Numbered from the stretch's first letter, positions 1 to 10,130 are shown. The stretch is 64,000 nt of DNA from Brevibacterium limosum (GCF_011617705.1 NZ_CP050154.1:1550001-1614000), one strand, 5' to 3'. Program-made: numbers and translations. The notes: generated by a model from the sequence alone, not told the origin.

Positions 1-1455
1 GGGGTTGTCGAAGGTCAGACCGAAGTCGGGCATCCCGTCGGCTGTCTGCTTCCACCGGATCATGCCGTAGGCATAGTCCTCGAGGATGACCACGACGAGG
101 TCCAACCCGAGCCTGACCGCGGTCTCCATCTCCTGGCTGTTCATCATGAACCCGCCGTCGCCGACCACGGCCATGACTCGACGTTCCGGGTAGGTCAGCT
201 TCGCCCCGATCGCCGAGGGCAGTCCGGCTCCCATCGTCGCCAGTGCATTGTCGAGCAGCAGGGTATTCGCCCTGGTCGTGCGGTAGTTGCGGGCGAACCA
301 GATCTTGTACATCCCGTTGTCCAGCGCCACGATCCCATCGGTCGGCACGACGTCACGAACCTCCTGGACGATGCGCTGCGGGATGAACCGATCCTCATCG
401 GCCCCCTCGTGGATCTTGATGAGGATCTCATCGCGCATCGGCAGGAGCGTCTCGGCGGTGGGCACGGGACCTCCGAGCACCTCGGCGAGCCTGTCCAAGG
501 ACGGACCCAGGTCACCGATGACCTCGAACTGCGGGAAATACACCTGTTCGACGATGGCGGGACGGTACCCGATGTGCACGACGGTCGGTCCGTTCTCATC
601 CATCGTGAACGGCGGCTTCTCCGTCGTATCGTGACCGATGGTGACGATGACATCGGCGGCGTCGATCGCGTCGTGGACGTAGTCACCGGACGTCAGCGCC
701 GCCGTGCCCATGTACAGATCCGACGCTCCCGTCACCGACCCCTTGCCCATCTGTGTGGTGACGTAGGGGATGCGCATCTGGGCGACGAAACGCGACAGCG
801 CCTCACTGCACGAAGCCCGGGAGGCATCCGCACCGAGCATGAGCAGCGGGTTCTTCGCCTCCTTGATGACGTTCGCGGCGTTCGCAATCGCCGTATCCCC
901 GGCGACGGGCCGAGTGTTCGTATGCGGTTCGATGAGCTCGAACCCGTCGACCGGCATCCCGGCAATGTCCTCGGGCAGCTCGAGGTGCACCGGTCCCGGA
1001 CGCTCGGCCTGAGCGGCACGGAACGCCTCCCGGACCATCGTCGGAATCATCGCCGCCGAGGTGATCTGCTTGCTCACCTTCGTCAGCGGATCCATCGTCG
1101 CCACCGTATTCACCATCTGGAACGCTGCCTGCTCGGCCGTCCTGATGCCCTTCTGCCCGGTGATCATGATGACCGGCATCCCGCCGAGGTGGGCGTACGC
1201 CGCCCCGGTCGCCAGATTGAGTGCCCCCGGGCCCAGGGTCGTCAGCACGACACCTGGCCGTCCCGTCAGCCGCCCATAGGTGGCGGCCATGAATGCGGCG
1301 GCCTGCTCGTGGCGGGTGAGGATGAGTTCGATCGATGAGTCCCGCAGAGAGTCGACGAAGTCGAGGTTCTCCTCACCGGGAATGCCGAAAATCCGCTCGA
1401 CGCCCTCGTTCTCGAGGGCTCTGACCATGACATCGGATGCACGTTGTGTCGTCAT
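1..1455 (-). CDS. Acetolactate synthase large-subunit-like TPP enzyme (partial, C-terminus off window)
   Basis: The reading frame is open from the ATG at 1455 to the window edge (485 codons), so the C-terminus is missing. The N-terminus has the FGIPGEEN and RHEQAAAFMA motifs of the TPP-enzyme pyrimidine domain, with the catalytic Glu in RHEQ. A central domain follows, then GDGGFMMNSQE, the TPP/Mg binding motif, close to the window edge. The family condenses two pyruvates to acetolactate or performs related 2-oxo acid chemistry with TPP and FAD. The GEEN variant of the N-terminal motif marks a subgroup distinct from the biosynthetic IlvB, so the exact substrate is open. No small subunit is visible. 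The gene is transcribed away from pheS. Confidence 0.8.
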   Translation of the reverse strand, partial: MTTQRASDVMVRALENEGVERIFGIPGEENLDFVDSLRDSSIELILTRHEQAAAFMAATYGRLTGRPGVVLTTLGPGALNLATGAAYAHLGGMPVIMITGQKGIRTAEQAAFQMVNTVATMDPLTKVSKQITSAAMIPTMVREAFRAAQAERPGPVHLELPEDIAGMPVDGFELIEPHTNTRPVAGDTAIANAANVIKEAKNPLLMLGADASRASCSEALSRFVAQMRIPYVTTQMGKGSVTGASDLYMGTAALTSGDYVHDAIDAADVIVTIGHDTTEKPPFTMDENGPTVVHIGYRPAIVEQVYFPQFEVIGDLGPSLDRLAEVLGGPVPTAETLLPMRDEILIKIHEGADEDRFIPQRIVQEVRDVVPTDGIVALDNGMYKIWFARNYRTTRANTLLLDNALATMGAGLPSAIGAKLTYPERRVMAVVGDGGFMMNSQEMETAVRLGLDLVVVILEDYAYGMIRWKQTADGMPDFGLTFDNP

Positions 1456-1533
1456 GGTCCCGACCCTACGCTTCTCACGATTCGATCCCAATGATCCAGA
1501 ACACACCCTCGCACCCAGGTGAGATCCCACCCG

Positions 1534-1630
1534 CACCGAGGTGGACCACCCACCCAGCGGACGTAGGGAACCGTAGGGCCGCCTCGGCGAAGGGAACGCC
1601 CACCGAGGCGGCCCACCCACCCAGCGGACG
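1534..1630 (+). repeat. 30-bp direct repeat and competing hairpins in the pheST leader
   Basis: Two near-identical 30-bp units lie at 1534-1563 and 1601-1630 (28 of 30 bases match; the last 18 bases are identical). Between them GGCCGCCTCGG (1577-1587) is perfectly complementary to CCGAGGCGGCC (1603-1613), giving an 11-bp stem with a 15-nt loop. The same segment can instead pair with CCGAGGTGG at 1536-1544 in the upstream repeat (9 bp, one G-U). The two pairings exclude each other, which is the layout of an attenuator. No T-run follows, so a classic intrinsic terminator is not shown. Confidence 0.5.
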
Positions 1631-1661
1631 CCGCCCCAGTTCTCGGCAGGGGAGACGATAG

Positions 1662-2768
<1,107 letters not shown>

Positions 2769-2769
2769 T

Positions 2770-5355
2770 ATGCGCGTCCCACTGAACTGGCTGGCCGACT
2801 ACGTCGATCTCCCAGCCGATATCGACCCCCATGCCCTCGCCGCCGAATTCGCGTCCATCGGACTCGAGGAAGAGGACTTCTTCGGACCCGAGATCACCGG
2901 CCCCCTCGTCGTCGGCCGCGTGCTCGAACTCGTCGAAGAAGAGCACTCGAACGGTAAGACCGTCAACTGGTGCCGCGTCGACGTCGGCCCCGAACACAAC
3001 GAGGATCTCGACGATCCGAAGGACCCGCAGCCCGGCGAGGAGCGCCCGAGCCGCGGCATCATCTGCGGTGCGCACAACTTCGTGCCCGGCGACCTCATCG
3101 TCGCCTGCCTGCCCGGAGCCGTCCTGCCCGGTGACTTCAAGATCGCCGCCCGGAAGACCTACGGTCACAAGTCCGATGGCATGATCTGCTCGGCCAAGGA
3201 GCTCGGACTCGGCGAGGATCACTCCGGCATCATCGTTTTGTCGGATCTTGGGCTGACCGGTGAGCCCGGCGATGACGCGATCGCGCTGCTCGGCCTCGAC
3301 CAGGTCACCCTCGACGTCAACGTCACCCCCGACCGCGGCTACCAGCTGTCGATGCGCGGCATCGCCCGCGAATATGCGCAGATGAAGGGTCAGACTTTCA
3401 CCGACATCGGATCCGCCGAGGTGGCTCCCACCAATGCGGCCACCGACGATGGATTCCCGGTATCGGTTGAGGACAACAACCCCATCAACGAGGTGGCCGG
3501 CTGTGACCAGTTCACCGCCCTTCAGGTCACCGGCCTGAACCCTGCCGCCAAGACCCCGTTCTGGATGCAGCGTCGCCTGCAGCAGGCGGGCATGCGCCCG
3601 ATCAGCCTGACCGTGGATGTCACGAACTACGTCATGCTCGAACTCGGACAGCCGCTGCACGCCTACGACACTTCGCTGCTCGGCGACGAGATCGTCGTGC
3701 GCCGCGCCACCGCGGGGGAGAAGTTCACTACTCTCGATGATGTCGAGCGCAAGCTTGACCCCGAGGATCTGCTCATCACCGACCGCGGTGCTGGAGCTTC
3801 TGGCAAGGGTGGGAAGGTCATCGGCCTGGCCGGAGTCATGGGCGGAGCCGCCGTCGAAGTCAACGACCAGACCACCGACGTCGTCATCGAGGCCGCTCAC
3901 TTCGACCCGATCTCGATTGCTCGCACCTCGCGTCGTCACAAGCTGTCTTCGGAGGCCTCGCGTCGCTTCGAACGTGGAGTCGATCCGAATCTCGCTCCTG
4001 TGGCTGCCCGTCGCTGCGCCGATCTGCTCGTCGAACTCGGCGGCGGCACGCTCAGCCCAGCGACCACACAGGTAGGACAGGCTCCGGAACCGACCGTGCT
4101 CGATCTCAAGGTCGCCCGTGTGGCGTCGCTGGTCGGTGTCGATTACACCGTCGCCGAGGTGACCTCACTTCTTGAGGGCATCGGCGCGAGCGTGTCGACT
4201 AAGGACGATGAGACGGTGTCGGTGACCGTGCCCAGCTGGCGCACGGACATCACCGACGACGTCGACCTCATCGAGGAAGTCGCCCGCACCGGCGGCTACG
4301 ACCGGATTCCGTCCGTTCAGCCCGCCGCTCGGGCCGGCAACGGACTGACGGTGGCGCAGAAGACGCGTCGCCGGATCTCGAACCTGTTGGCTGCCGACGG
4401 GTTCACCGAGGTGCTGTCGTACCCGTTCACGAACGAAAAACGGGACGATCAACTGCGGCTCGAGGCCGATAATGTGCGCCGACAGCACGTGCGTCTGACG
4501 AATCCGATGTCCGAAGACCTGCCGCTCATGCGCACCAACCTGCTCTCGACTCTCGTCGACCTCGTGGTTCGCAACCAGGGCCGTGGAGCCAAAGACGTTG
4601 CGCTCTTCGAAGCCGGACTCGTATCCACCTCGGCGGGAATGCCTGAGGGACCGGGGCCGCGTCACCTGCCGGGATACCACCCGAGCGATGACGAGCTCGA
4701 GGCGATCTACGCCTCGGTGCCGGCCCAGCCCTACCACTACGCGGGCATCATCTCCGGCAATGCCGAGATGCCCGGTGTCTGGGGCAAGGGCCGCAAGGCC
4801 GAGGCCACCGACGTCATCGACACGGTCCGCCGGATCGCATCAGTCAACGGCCTTGAAGTCACCGTCGAGGCCGACCAGATCGCTCCGTGGCATCCCGGTC
4901 GCGTGGCGAAGTTCGTTCTTGCCGATGGTCAGTTGCTCGGCCATGCCGGTGAGCTGCACCCGAAGGTGTGCGAGAACCTTGGCCTGCCGGCACGGACCGT
5001 CGGATTCGAGATCGATCTTGACGCATTACTGGCTCAAGAGGATCTGCGTGCCTGGGACGGTGCGCTGTCGACCTACCCGGTGTCGCGTCAGGATGTCGCC
5101 CTCATCGTCGATGCCGAACTGCCGACGCAGACTCTGGCGGCGACGTTGCGCGAAGGTGCAGGGGAGGAGCTCGAACTGCTCGAGACTTTCGACCTTTACA
5201 CCGGGGACCAGCTGCCCGAGGGCAAGAAGTCGCTGGCGTTCCGCCTGACCTTCCGCGCCCCTGATCGCACGCTCAAGGCCGATGAGGCCTCGGCGATGCG
5301 GGAAGCGGCGACGAAGTTGGCCGCCGAGCGTCACGGCGCTGAAGTCCGCAGCTGA
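2770..5355 (+). CDS. pheT: Phenylalanyl-tRNA synthetase beta subunit
   Basis: The 861-aa beta subunit forms the heterotetramer with PheS and does tRNA recognition and editing. The order is the bacterial standard: start MRVPLNWLADYV, an EMAP/OB tRNA-binding domain (about 40-160, with CGAHNF and LPGAVLPG), B3/B4 editing and B5 domains (about 210-480), the synthetase-like core, and a C-terminal FDX-ACB anticodon-binding domain (about 765-860, around YPVSRQDVALIVD). The length is normal for actinobacteria. It starts one base after the pheS stop and is followed by a strong terminator. Confidence 0.96.
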   Translation: MRVPLNWLADYVDLPADIDPHALAAEFASIGLEEEDFFGPEITGPLVVGRVLELVEEEHSNGKTVNWCRVDVGPEHNEDLDDPKDPQPGEERPSRGIICGAHNFVPGDLIVACLPGAVLPGDFKIAARKTYGHKSDGMICSAKELGLGEDHSGIIVLSDLGLTGEPGDDAIALLGLDQVTLDVNVTPDRGYQLSMRGIAREYAQMKGQTFTDIGSAEVAPTNAATDDGFPVSVEDNNPINEVAGCDQFTALQVTGLNPAAKTPFWMQRRLQQAGMRPISLTVDVTNYVMLELGQPLHAYDTSLLGDEIVVRRATAGEKFTTLDDVERKLDPEDLLITDRGAGASGKGGKVIGLAGVMGGAAVEVNDQTTDVVIEAAHFDPISIARTSRRHKLSSEASRRFERGVDPNLAPVAARRCADLLVELGGGTLSPATTQVGQAPEPTVLDLKVARVASLVGVDYTVAEVTSLLEGIGASVSTKDDETVSVTVPSWRTDITDDVDLIEEVARTGGYDRIPSVQPAARAGNGLTVAQKTRRRISNLLAADGFTEVLSYPFTNEKRDDQLRLEADNVRRQHVRLTNPMSEDLPLMRTNLLSTLVDLVVRNQGRGAKDVALFEAGLVSTSAGMPEGPGPRHLPGYHPSDDELEAIYASVPAQPYHYAGIISGNAEMPGVWGKGRKAEATDVIDTVRRIASVNGLEVTVEADQIAPWHPGRVAKFVLADGQLLGHAGELHPKVCENLGLPARTVGFEIDLDALLAQEDLRAWDGALSTYPVSRQDVALIVDAELPTQTLAATLREGAGEELELLETFDLYTGDQLPEGKKSLAFRLTFRAPDRTLKADEASAMREAATKLAAERHGAEVRS

Positions 5356-5368
5356 GAACAGTGCGTCA

Positions 5369-5415
5369 CAGAGCCCGGTCGACCGTTACAGTGGTTCGAC
5401 CGGGTTCTGTTGTAT
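5369..5415 (+). terminator. Intrinsic terminator of pheST
   Basis: A 14-bp stem (5369-5382 with 5396-5409, one G-U pair) closes a 13-nt loop and is followed by a T-rich stretch. It lies 14 bases after the pheT stop. Confidence 0.75.
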
Positions 5416-5500
5416 TCGCTCCGAGCATCGCGGCAGAGCGCACCCAGACAGTAAGCACCACCGACCACCTGTACCCCCATCGCTCACGAGGAGATCTGAC

Positions 5501-6382
5501 ATGACCGAGAAGCTGCCTTACGGAACGAACCTGCCTGCCGGCGATTCTGCAACAGAAGCGACTGCGGTCCCATCAGAGACGATCGCCCTCATCACCGGCG
5601 GTGCCCGCGGAATCGGAGGCCACCTCTCGGAGGCGTTCGCAAAGGCCGGCTACGACGTGATCGTGACGGCCACCTCGGCGGAAAAGGCAGAGTCTGCTGC
5701 TGATGAGATCGCTGAGGCGACCGGGGGAGCGGTGACCGGCGTCGGTCTGCGCACCGATGACATCAATGCAGTGAACCAGCTGCGGGACTCTGTCGCTGGG
5801 CTCGAGAAGTCGACGGGCAAGCGCCTGCAGGTGCTCATTAATAATGCCGGGCGCATCGAATCGACGGAGGGGCCGCTTTGGGATGCCGATCCGGAGAGCC
5901 TCAAGGACGTCGTCGACGCGAACGTGCTCGGCGTCGCGCTCATGATCAACGTCTTTGCACCCGTATTGATGGCGGGCGCCCAGGCGACGGGCCGTCCCAG
6001 CCGGATCATCGACCTCAACTCCGGGTCGGGAGCGAAAGGAACGCCGGCGTATGCAGTGTACTCGGCGTCGAAGGCAGCACTGTTCCGCATCGCCGACTCG
6101 GTCGTTCACTTCGGGCATGACAAGGGACTGCGTATCTTCGAGATGGCGCCGGGCGTCGTCGAGACAGCCATGACGAAGTCGATGCCCGTCCACGATTTCC
6201 GCCAGGGTGATGATTGGACCTCACCCGAGCAGGTCACCGATCTGGCTGTGGCTTTGGCCTCGGGGACATTGGATGCGTTCACTGGCCGGTACGTCCGAGC
6301 GGGTAAGGATTCGAAGGAGTCACTCCTCGCCGAGGCCGCCGACGGATTGTTGGATTCGACCCGCCGGATCGTGCTCGGCTAG
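5501..6382 (+). CDS. Short-chain dehydrogenase/reductase (SDR)
   Basis: A 293-aa NAD(P)-dependent oxidoreductase of the classical SDR fold. Residues about 27-35 carry the cofactor motif TGGARGIG, NNAG follows near 116, and the catalytic YSASK motif with an upstream Ser (LNSGSG) is present. The substrate cannot be read from sequence. The open frame begins at 5282, but the ATG at 5501 has GAGGAG 7 bases upstream, and translation from 5282 would read through the pheST terminator. About 25 residues precede the Rossmann fold, slightly more than usual. The gene stands alone between the terminator and the accessory segment. Confidence 0.85.
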   Translation: MTEKLPYGTNLPAGDSATEATAVPSETIALITGGARGIGGHLSEAFAKAGYDVIVTATSAEKAESAADEIAEATGGAVTGVGLRTDDINAVNQLRDSVAGLEKSTGKRLQVLINNAGRIESTEGPLWDADPESLKDVVDANVLGVALMINVFAPVLMAGAQATGRPSRIIDLNSGSGAKGTPAYAVYSASKAALFRIADSVVHFGHDKGLRIFEMAPGVVETAMTKSMPVHDFRQGDDWTSPEQVTDLAVALASGTLDAFTGRYVRAGKDSKESLLAEAADGLLDSTRRIVLG

Positions 6383-6439
6383 TCCATCATCTCGCGTAGG
6401 GATGCCGATTTCTCAGCAACGATGCTTCCTTGCGTGCGT

Positions 6440-7252
6440 CTACTTAATGCTCAGTTCTCTTGGCTCAGTTCTCTTGATCGTGAAGCCAGCACACACGAGT
6501 AGGACGGCCACTACTACGTCGATCGGCTTCCAAATTGATGCAGGAAGGATAACCAGTACTGCGGGTAGGAATAAGACAAGTAACGCTATGCCGAACGTGG
6601 ACCATGCGGCCACACCACTGCGGATTGAAGCGTAGATAATATAGACACCTGTTATTGTCAGCGCCCATCGCAGGAACTGGTAGTAACCGTAGGGCATATC
6701 AAGGGCGCCAATGAGAGCAATGGCTGCTGCAATGAGAAGGACTGGCAGCGTCGGGCGGGTGGTTATTGGTGAAGTCGCTGCTTCTACCTCAGCTAAATGT
6801 GGACTCGGTCCCTGGTAGTCAGCAGTCATGCCAGCGCCCCAACTTTGCAGACCGTGGGCTATTCTATTGAGCCGATTGGTCATCATTGACACCGCTTCAT
6901 CGATGCCTTCCTCCGACGCCATCGACCTAAGTGCGTTTAAGAAGTTGAGCGCGTTCACGACAATCTTTCGGGCAATCTCGTCATCTGTGTGAACGGTGCT
7001 CGCCACTGGACCTGTACCTATCGTCTGATAGCCAGCGTCCGGATCTAAGACTTGTCCCCGAGCTATAAACTGTGCTTTGTCTGTCCAAACCAGGATCCGG
7101 CCAAAAACAGGAGATTGGCGCAATACGTGCCATTCGATGACGACGCGGCTATCCCCATCAGATTCGTGCACCTTTAAGTCACTGGGTTCGCAGTTGGCAA
7201 TGCGAGCGATGAAAATCGCGACTCTTCGTCCACGTGCCAGACTCTCATTCAT
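6440..7252 (-). CDS. Membrane protein with C-terminal four-helix region (DUF6804-like)
   Basis: A 270-aa protein of unknown function. The N-terminal 160 residues are soluble and mixed alpha/beta, with no signal peptide. The C-terminal 100 residues hold about four hydrophobic helices (near 166-185, 192-210, 217-235, 240-257). The segment around MPYGYYQFLRW resembles the small actinobacterial DUF6804 membrane family; that match is from memory and not certain. The DNA is clearly AT-richer than pheST, which points to acquisition. It is divergent from the DUF6308-like gene across a 139-bp gap that probably holds both promoters. Confidence 0.6.
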   Translation of the reverse strand: MNESLARGRRVAIFIARIANCEPSDLKVHESDGDSRVVIEWHVLRQSPVFGRILVWTDKAQFIARGQVLDPDAGYQTIGTGPVASTVHTDDEIARKIVVNALNFLNALRSMASEEGIDEAVSMMTNRLNRIAHGLQSWGAGMTADYQGPSPHLAEVEAATSPITTRPTLPVLLIAAAIALIGALDMPYGYYQFLRWALTITGVYIIYASIRSGVAAWSTFGIALLVLFLPAVLVILPASIWKPIDVVVAVLLVCAGFTIKRTEPRELSIK

Positions 7253-7391
7253 TCACCGAGTATATAGTAGGTTTGTAGTGTCGGAATGGCGAAATTGTCT
7301 ACCAAGTTACCAATCGTGTTCCCAGCGTCCTATTGTTTGAAGAGCTGGCGCTTCGGATTCGATCGCGCCCCTGAGCAAGGTGAGTAAGTGA

Positions 7392-8135
7392 ATGGTTGGC
7401 GTCGGAATTATATTTCCTACGGTCAGCGTAGATGCTATAGATTTTGCCAAGAGGCAGTGTCTGCTCGTTCTCAAGGACGATCGGACTCCGGAACGTGTCC
7501 GTCAATATTACGATGCCAAGACCAATTACGCTGGTGCTACGTTTGCTGGGCTTGAGCCAAATGCCTCGGACGAGATCACCGCAACCGACTTGCTAGCAGT
7601 AACAACGCTGTCAGTGGACATTCCGGTACTTGCAGTTCGACGTATTCTTGAAGATGAAGCCATCCAAAACGAACTTCGTGAAAAGCTGGAGTCTCTACCC
7701 AGTTGTACGCTTGAAAATACAGTTGAGCGGGACTTTCCGGCCATGGAAGAATTTTATGACCTGGTCAAGTCGTTGCTGGTCAAGGCAGACACCAAGAGTT
7801 CGAATGCATGGGTGACAGCTAGCAAGATCACTGCACGAAAGCGGCCGGCCTTGTTTCCCGTGCGAGACAACGTCGTGTGCAAATTGCTGGGAATCAATCG
7901 CCTTGGTGATCGTGCGAAAGACTGGGTCGTGTTCCGCGAGTTGATGCGGGATGAGGAAATACGTGCGGTTCTGAGTTCCACAGTGTCCAAGGCAGAGGCT
8001 GTGAAAGATGAGCGGACAGTTAAGTTCGACTTGGAACCGCTGAGGCAATTAGACGTAGCCCTCTGGACAGCCGAATCAAAATGGCTCTTCCCAGATGAGG
8101 GTGTAGGTCGGCCGGGCGCGTCGGTCCGCAGATAG
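7392..8135 (+). CDS. DUF6308-like protein, 3' end replaced by an ISL3 terminus
   Basis: A 247-aa protein of unknown function. The order RVRQYYDAKTN, FAGLEPNASDEITATDLLAVTTLSV and a late W-rich helix (LWTAESKW) matches the actinobacterial DUF6308 family as I recall it; the catalytic role, if any, is unknown. The last 18 codons or so (from 8083) are not native: the DNA there is the left end of the ISL3 element also found at 10358, so the original C-terminus was lost or replaced. The first 230 codons cover nearly the whole family length, so the product may still fold. Base composition is AT-rich like its divergent neighbour. Confidence 0.6.
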   Translation: MVGVGIIFPTVSVDAIDFAKRQCLLVLKDDRTPERVRQYYDAKTNYAGATFAGLEPNASDEITATDLLAVTTLSVDIPVLAVRRILEDEAIQNELREKLESLPSCTLENTVERDFPAMEEFYDLVKSLLVKADTKSSNAWVTASKITARKRPALFPVRDNVVCKLLGINRLGDRAKDWVVFRELMRDEEIRAVLSSTVSKAEAVKDERTVKFDLEPLRQLDVALWTAESKWLFPDEGVGRPGASVRR

Positions 8136-8248
8136 ACGTCGAGATCTCCCGACGACGGAGGTTCCTACGCCATCCATCCGAAAGACCTCGACGTGTCCGA
8201 CGCTACCCCGCCGGCCGGCTTCGGCCGCCCTGAACTGACCGCCTTCGC
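8083..8248 (+). mobile_element. ISL3-family left-end remnant
   Basis: These 166 bases match 10358-10523, the left end of the ISL3 element, with only a handful of substitutions. The shared block covers the terminal repeat (GGCTCTTCCCAGATGAGGG), the leader and the first codons of the transposase, then ends abruptly. The outer 25 bases pair with the element's right end at 11773-11797 with about five mismatches, which marks the true IS end. The following 228 bases (8249-8476) contain nothing I recognise. Confidence 0.75.
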
Positions 8249-8476
8249 GTCTTATCCCAATCGACTCTGATCGGGTCTGCTGATCCTCTCGACGAGAACG
8301 CAGCGACATCACAGCCAGCCAACCCCGACCGTTCGGGAAGCCGGGACACGTCACATGGCCTGTGCTGCGGGCGTGTCGAGTGGGTCGTCCAGGGTCGACG
8401 CAGGAGCGGCTACGCGACGTGCTGAGAGGTGGTTCCAGTCGAGCACTAGCACACCGGCTACAGGCATGGCGATAGG

Positions 8477-9418
8477 TCAGGAACGGCGTCGCTCCCTACG
8501 CAGGAGGGAGCGCAGAGTCTCGGCGTTCGCGTAGCCGACCCGTAGCGCGATCTCGGCGGAGGTGAGGTCCGTGGTTGCTGAGAGGTGTCGAGCTCGTTCG
8601 ATGCGAAGCCGTTGGACGAAGCCGAGCGGAGTGAGGTTGAGCGCCGCACGGACTCGTCGTTCGAGTGTGCGCCGGCTGGTGCCGAGCGACTGCGCGACGA
8701 AGGCGACGTTGAACGGTTCGTCCAGGCGGGCGCGCACGAAGCGTTCGAACTCGACGACGATCGGGTCCTCGTGCCGGAGATGTTCGTAGGCGACGAAGGC
8801 CGCCTGCGACGGGCGCTCGTCGATGATGAGGAGCTTGGCGACGTGTTGGGCCAGGTCGGGGCTGATCGATCGCACGAGTGAGAGCGCGAGGTCGATGTGG
8901 GCGAACGCGGCGCCGGCGGTGACGAGGTTCCCGTCGACCACGACCATGGTGTCGAGATCGAGGGCGACGGTCGGATAGCGCTTCAGGAACTCCGGCCCCA
9001 GGAACCAGCTGGTCGTCGCCCGCCGATGATGCATCCGTCCGGTCTCGGCAACAGCGAACACGCCGGTGCATGCCGCGGCGATCCGGGTGGTCGCCTCGTC
9101 GAGGCGCCCGAGCGAGGCGATGACCGAACGAGCATCTCGGCTCTGGAGGGCGTCGTTGGTAGCGGCGGCCGTAAGGGTTCCAAGCGCAGGGACGACGACC
9201 ACGTCGAACTCTGCGGACTCCGACAGTGGGTGGTCCACCGACAGGGTCATCGATGCCGTCGTGGTCACTCGCCGTTTCGGTCCGAGGATGGCGAGTTCGA
9301 TCGGGTCGATCCGCGGGTCGACATCGCCGCGGGCTCCGTCGGCCACCCGCACGATGTCGATGATCGACGCGATAGCCGAACCGAAGCAGCCGTCAATCGC
9401 GATCAGTCCAATACGCAT
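8477..9418 (-). CDS. GlxA-family AraC-type transcriptional regulator
   Basis: A 313-aa regulator with an N-terminal DJ-1/PfpI-like (GATase1-like) domain (about 1-170, with FDVVVVPALGT and AACTGVFAVAETG, a Cys in the nucleophile-elbow position) and a C-terminal AraC double helix-turn-helix (about 215-313, with AQSLGTSRRTLERRV and AEIALRVGYANAETL). Such proteins bind a small ligand or none and activate neighbouring genes. The ATG at 9418 (MRIGLIAIDG) is preferred over one at 9505 because the family starts directly with the first beta strand and the longer form would overlap the promoter. It is divergent from the monooxygenase at 9526, its likely target. The region is GC-rich, unlike its neighbours. 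Confidence 0.85.
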   Translation of the reverse strand: MRIGLIAIDGCFGSAIASIIDIVRVADGARGDVDPRIDPIELAILGPKRRVTTTASMTLSVDHPLSESAEFDVVVVPALGTLTAAATNDALQSRDARSVIASLGRLDEATTRIAAACTGVFAVAETGRMHHRRATTSWFLGPEFLKRYPTVALDLDTMVVVDGNLVTAGAAFAHIDLALSLVRSISPDLAQHVAKLLIIDERPSQAAFVAYEHLRHEDPIVVEFERFVRARLDEPFNVAFVAQSLGTSRRTLERRVRAALNLTPLGFVQRLRIERARHLSATTDLTSAEIALRVGYANAETLRSLLRRERRRS

Positions 9419-9525
9419 GACGTAAACAATAGCAATACTGCCGTATACGCCACTACCCACCGGCCCTCGCTCGTCATAAGCTGAACTCGTTATACGAAGA
9501 ACCACGACTTCAAGGAGAGTCCCTC

Positions 9526-9837
9526 ATGTCAACACCCGCATCACTTCCGTATGCCTTCGTCGCCAAGATCGTCGCGGCCGATGGACAGCACGACGCGGTC
9601 GCCGATCTGCTCGCCGGCGCTGTCGCACTCGCCAACGAAGAAGTAGGAACGATTGTCTGGTTCGCGGTCAGGACCGACGCCGACACCTTCTGGATCTTCG
9701 ATGCATTCCCCGACGAGGCCGCTCGCGACGCCCACGCCAACGGCGCCATCGTCGCAGCCCTGATGGCCAACCAGCACCTCCTCAGCGCAGCACCCGAGAT
9801 CCTGGCTGCAGACGTCCTCGCGTCCAAGCTCCCGTAG
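9526..9837 (+). CDS. ABM-domain (YgiN-like) putative monooxygenase
   Basis: A 103-aa single-domain protein of the antibiotic biosynthesis monooxygenase / quinol monooxygenase-like fold: an alpha+beta ferredoxin-like dimer that oxidises quinols or aromatics, often without a cofactor. Typical features are the opening strand (YAFVAKIVAADGQ), GTIVWFAVRTDADTFWIFDAF in the middle and DAHANGAIVAAL before the end. AAGGAGA at 9511-9517 gives a clear ribosome-binding site. The 107-bp gap to the GlxA-type regulator is a divergent promoter region. The substrate is unknown. Confidence 0.8.
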   Translation: MSTPASLPYAFVAKIVAADGQHDAVADLLAGAVALANEEVGTIVWFAVRTDADTFWIFDAFPDEAARDAHANGAIVAALMANQHLLSAAPEILAADVLASKLP

Positions 9838-10051
9838 TCCGCCAACGCACGAGACGATCGCGCCCCGCCGAGCCCGTCGCCAGGTCGCGACGCAACGCCA
9901 TGCTGCGTTGCCGAGCGGTGTGAGGCCTATCGGCACACGGACAGGATGGCGGCCGTGAGCGCTCAGCCGGCTAGGGGTCCGTCGCAGAGGAGAGCGACGT
10001 CGGTGGCGGGCAGAGCCGTGAGGCCAGCGCATCGCTCGACCACCAGAACAG

Positions 10052-10091
10052 AAAAGCCCCGGCCCTGCGTTTCCGCAGGTCAGGGGCTTTT
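10052..10091 (-). terminator. Strong hairpin terminator downstream of the tRNA fragment
   Basis: AAAAGCCCC (10052-10060) pairs with GGGGCTTTT (10083-10091), and an inner CCTGCG/CGCAGG stem has a TTTC loop. The A and T tracts make it usable in both directions. On the minus strand it directly follows the tRNA 3' end, as expected for the native terminator of that tRNA. Confidence 0.8.
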
Positions 10092-10097
10092 CGCCGG

Positions 10098-10130
10098 AGC
10101 CGCCTGTCGGAATCGAACCGGCGACCTAAT
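10098..10130 (-). other. tRNA 3'-end fragment (tRNA-Thr-like), probable attachment-site scar
   Basis: Read on the minus strand this segment has AGGTCG, the T-arm loop GGTTCGATTCC, the 3' acceptor strand AGGCGGC and a discriminator followed by CC. It matches the 3' half of actinobacterial tRNA-Thr (CGT) as I remember it. The 5' half, with D-arm and anticodon, is absent, so this is not a functional tRNA. Integrases of genomic islands use exactly this part of tRNA genes as the attachment site. Confidence 0.65.

Noticed and set aside
409-1338. Long plus-strand open frame opposite the acetolactate-synthase-like gene
   Set aside because: It is low-complexity Arg/Gly/Asp-rich and lies antisense to a gene with clear TPP motifs, as expected from high-GC third-position bias.
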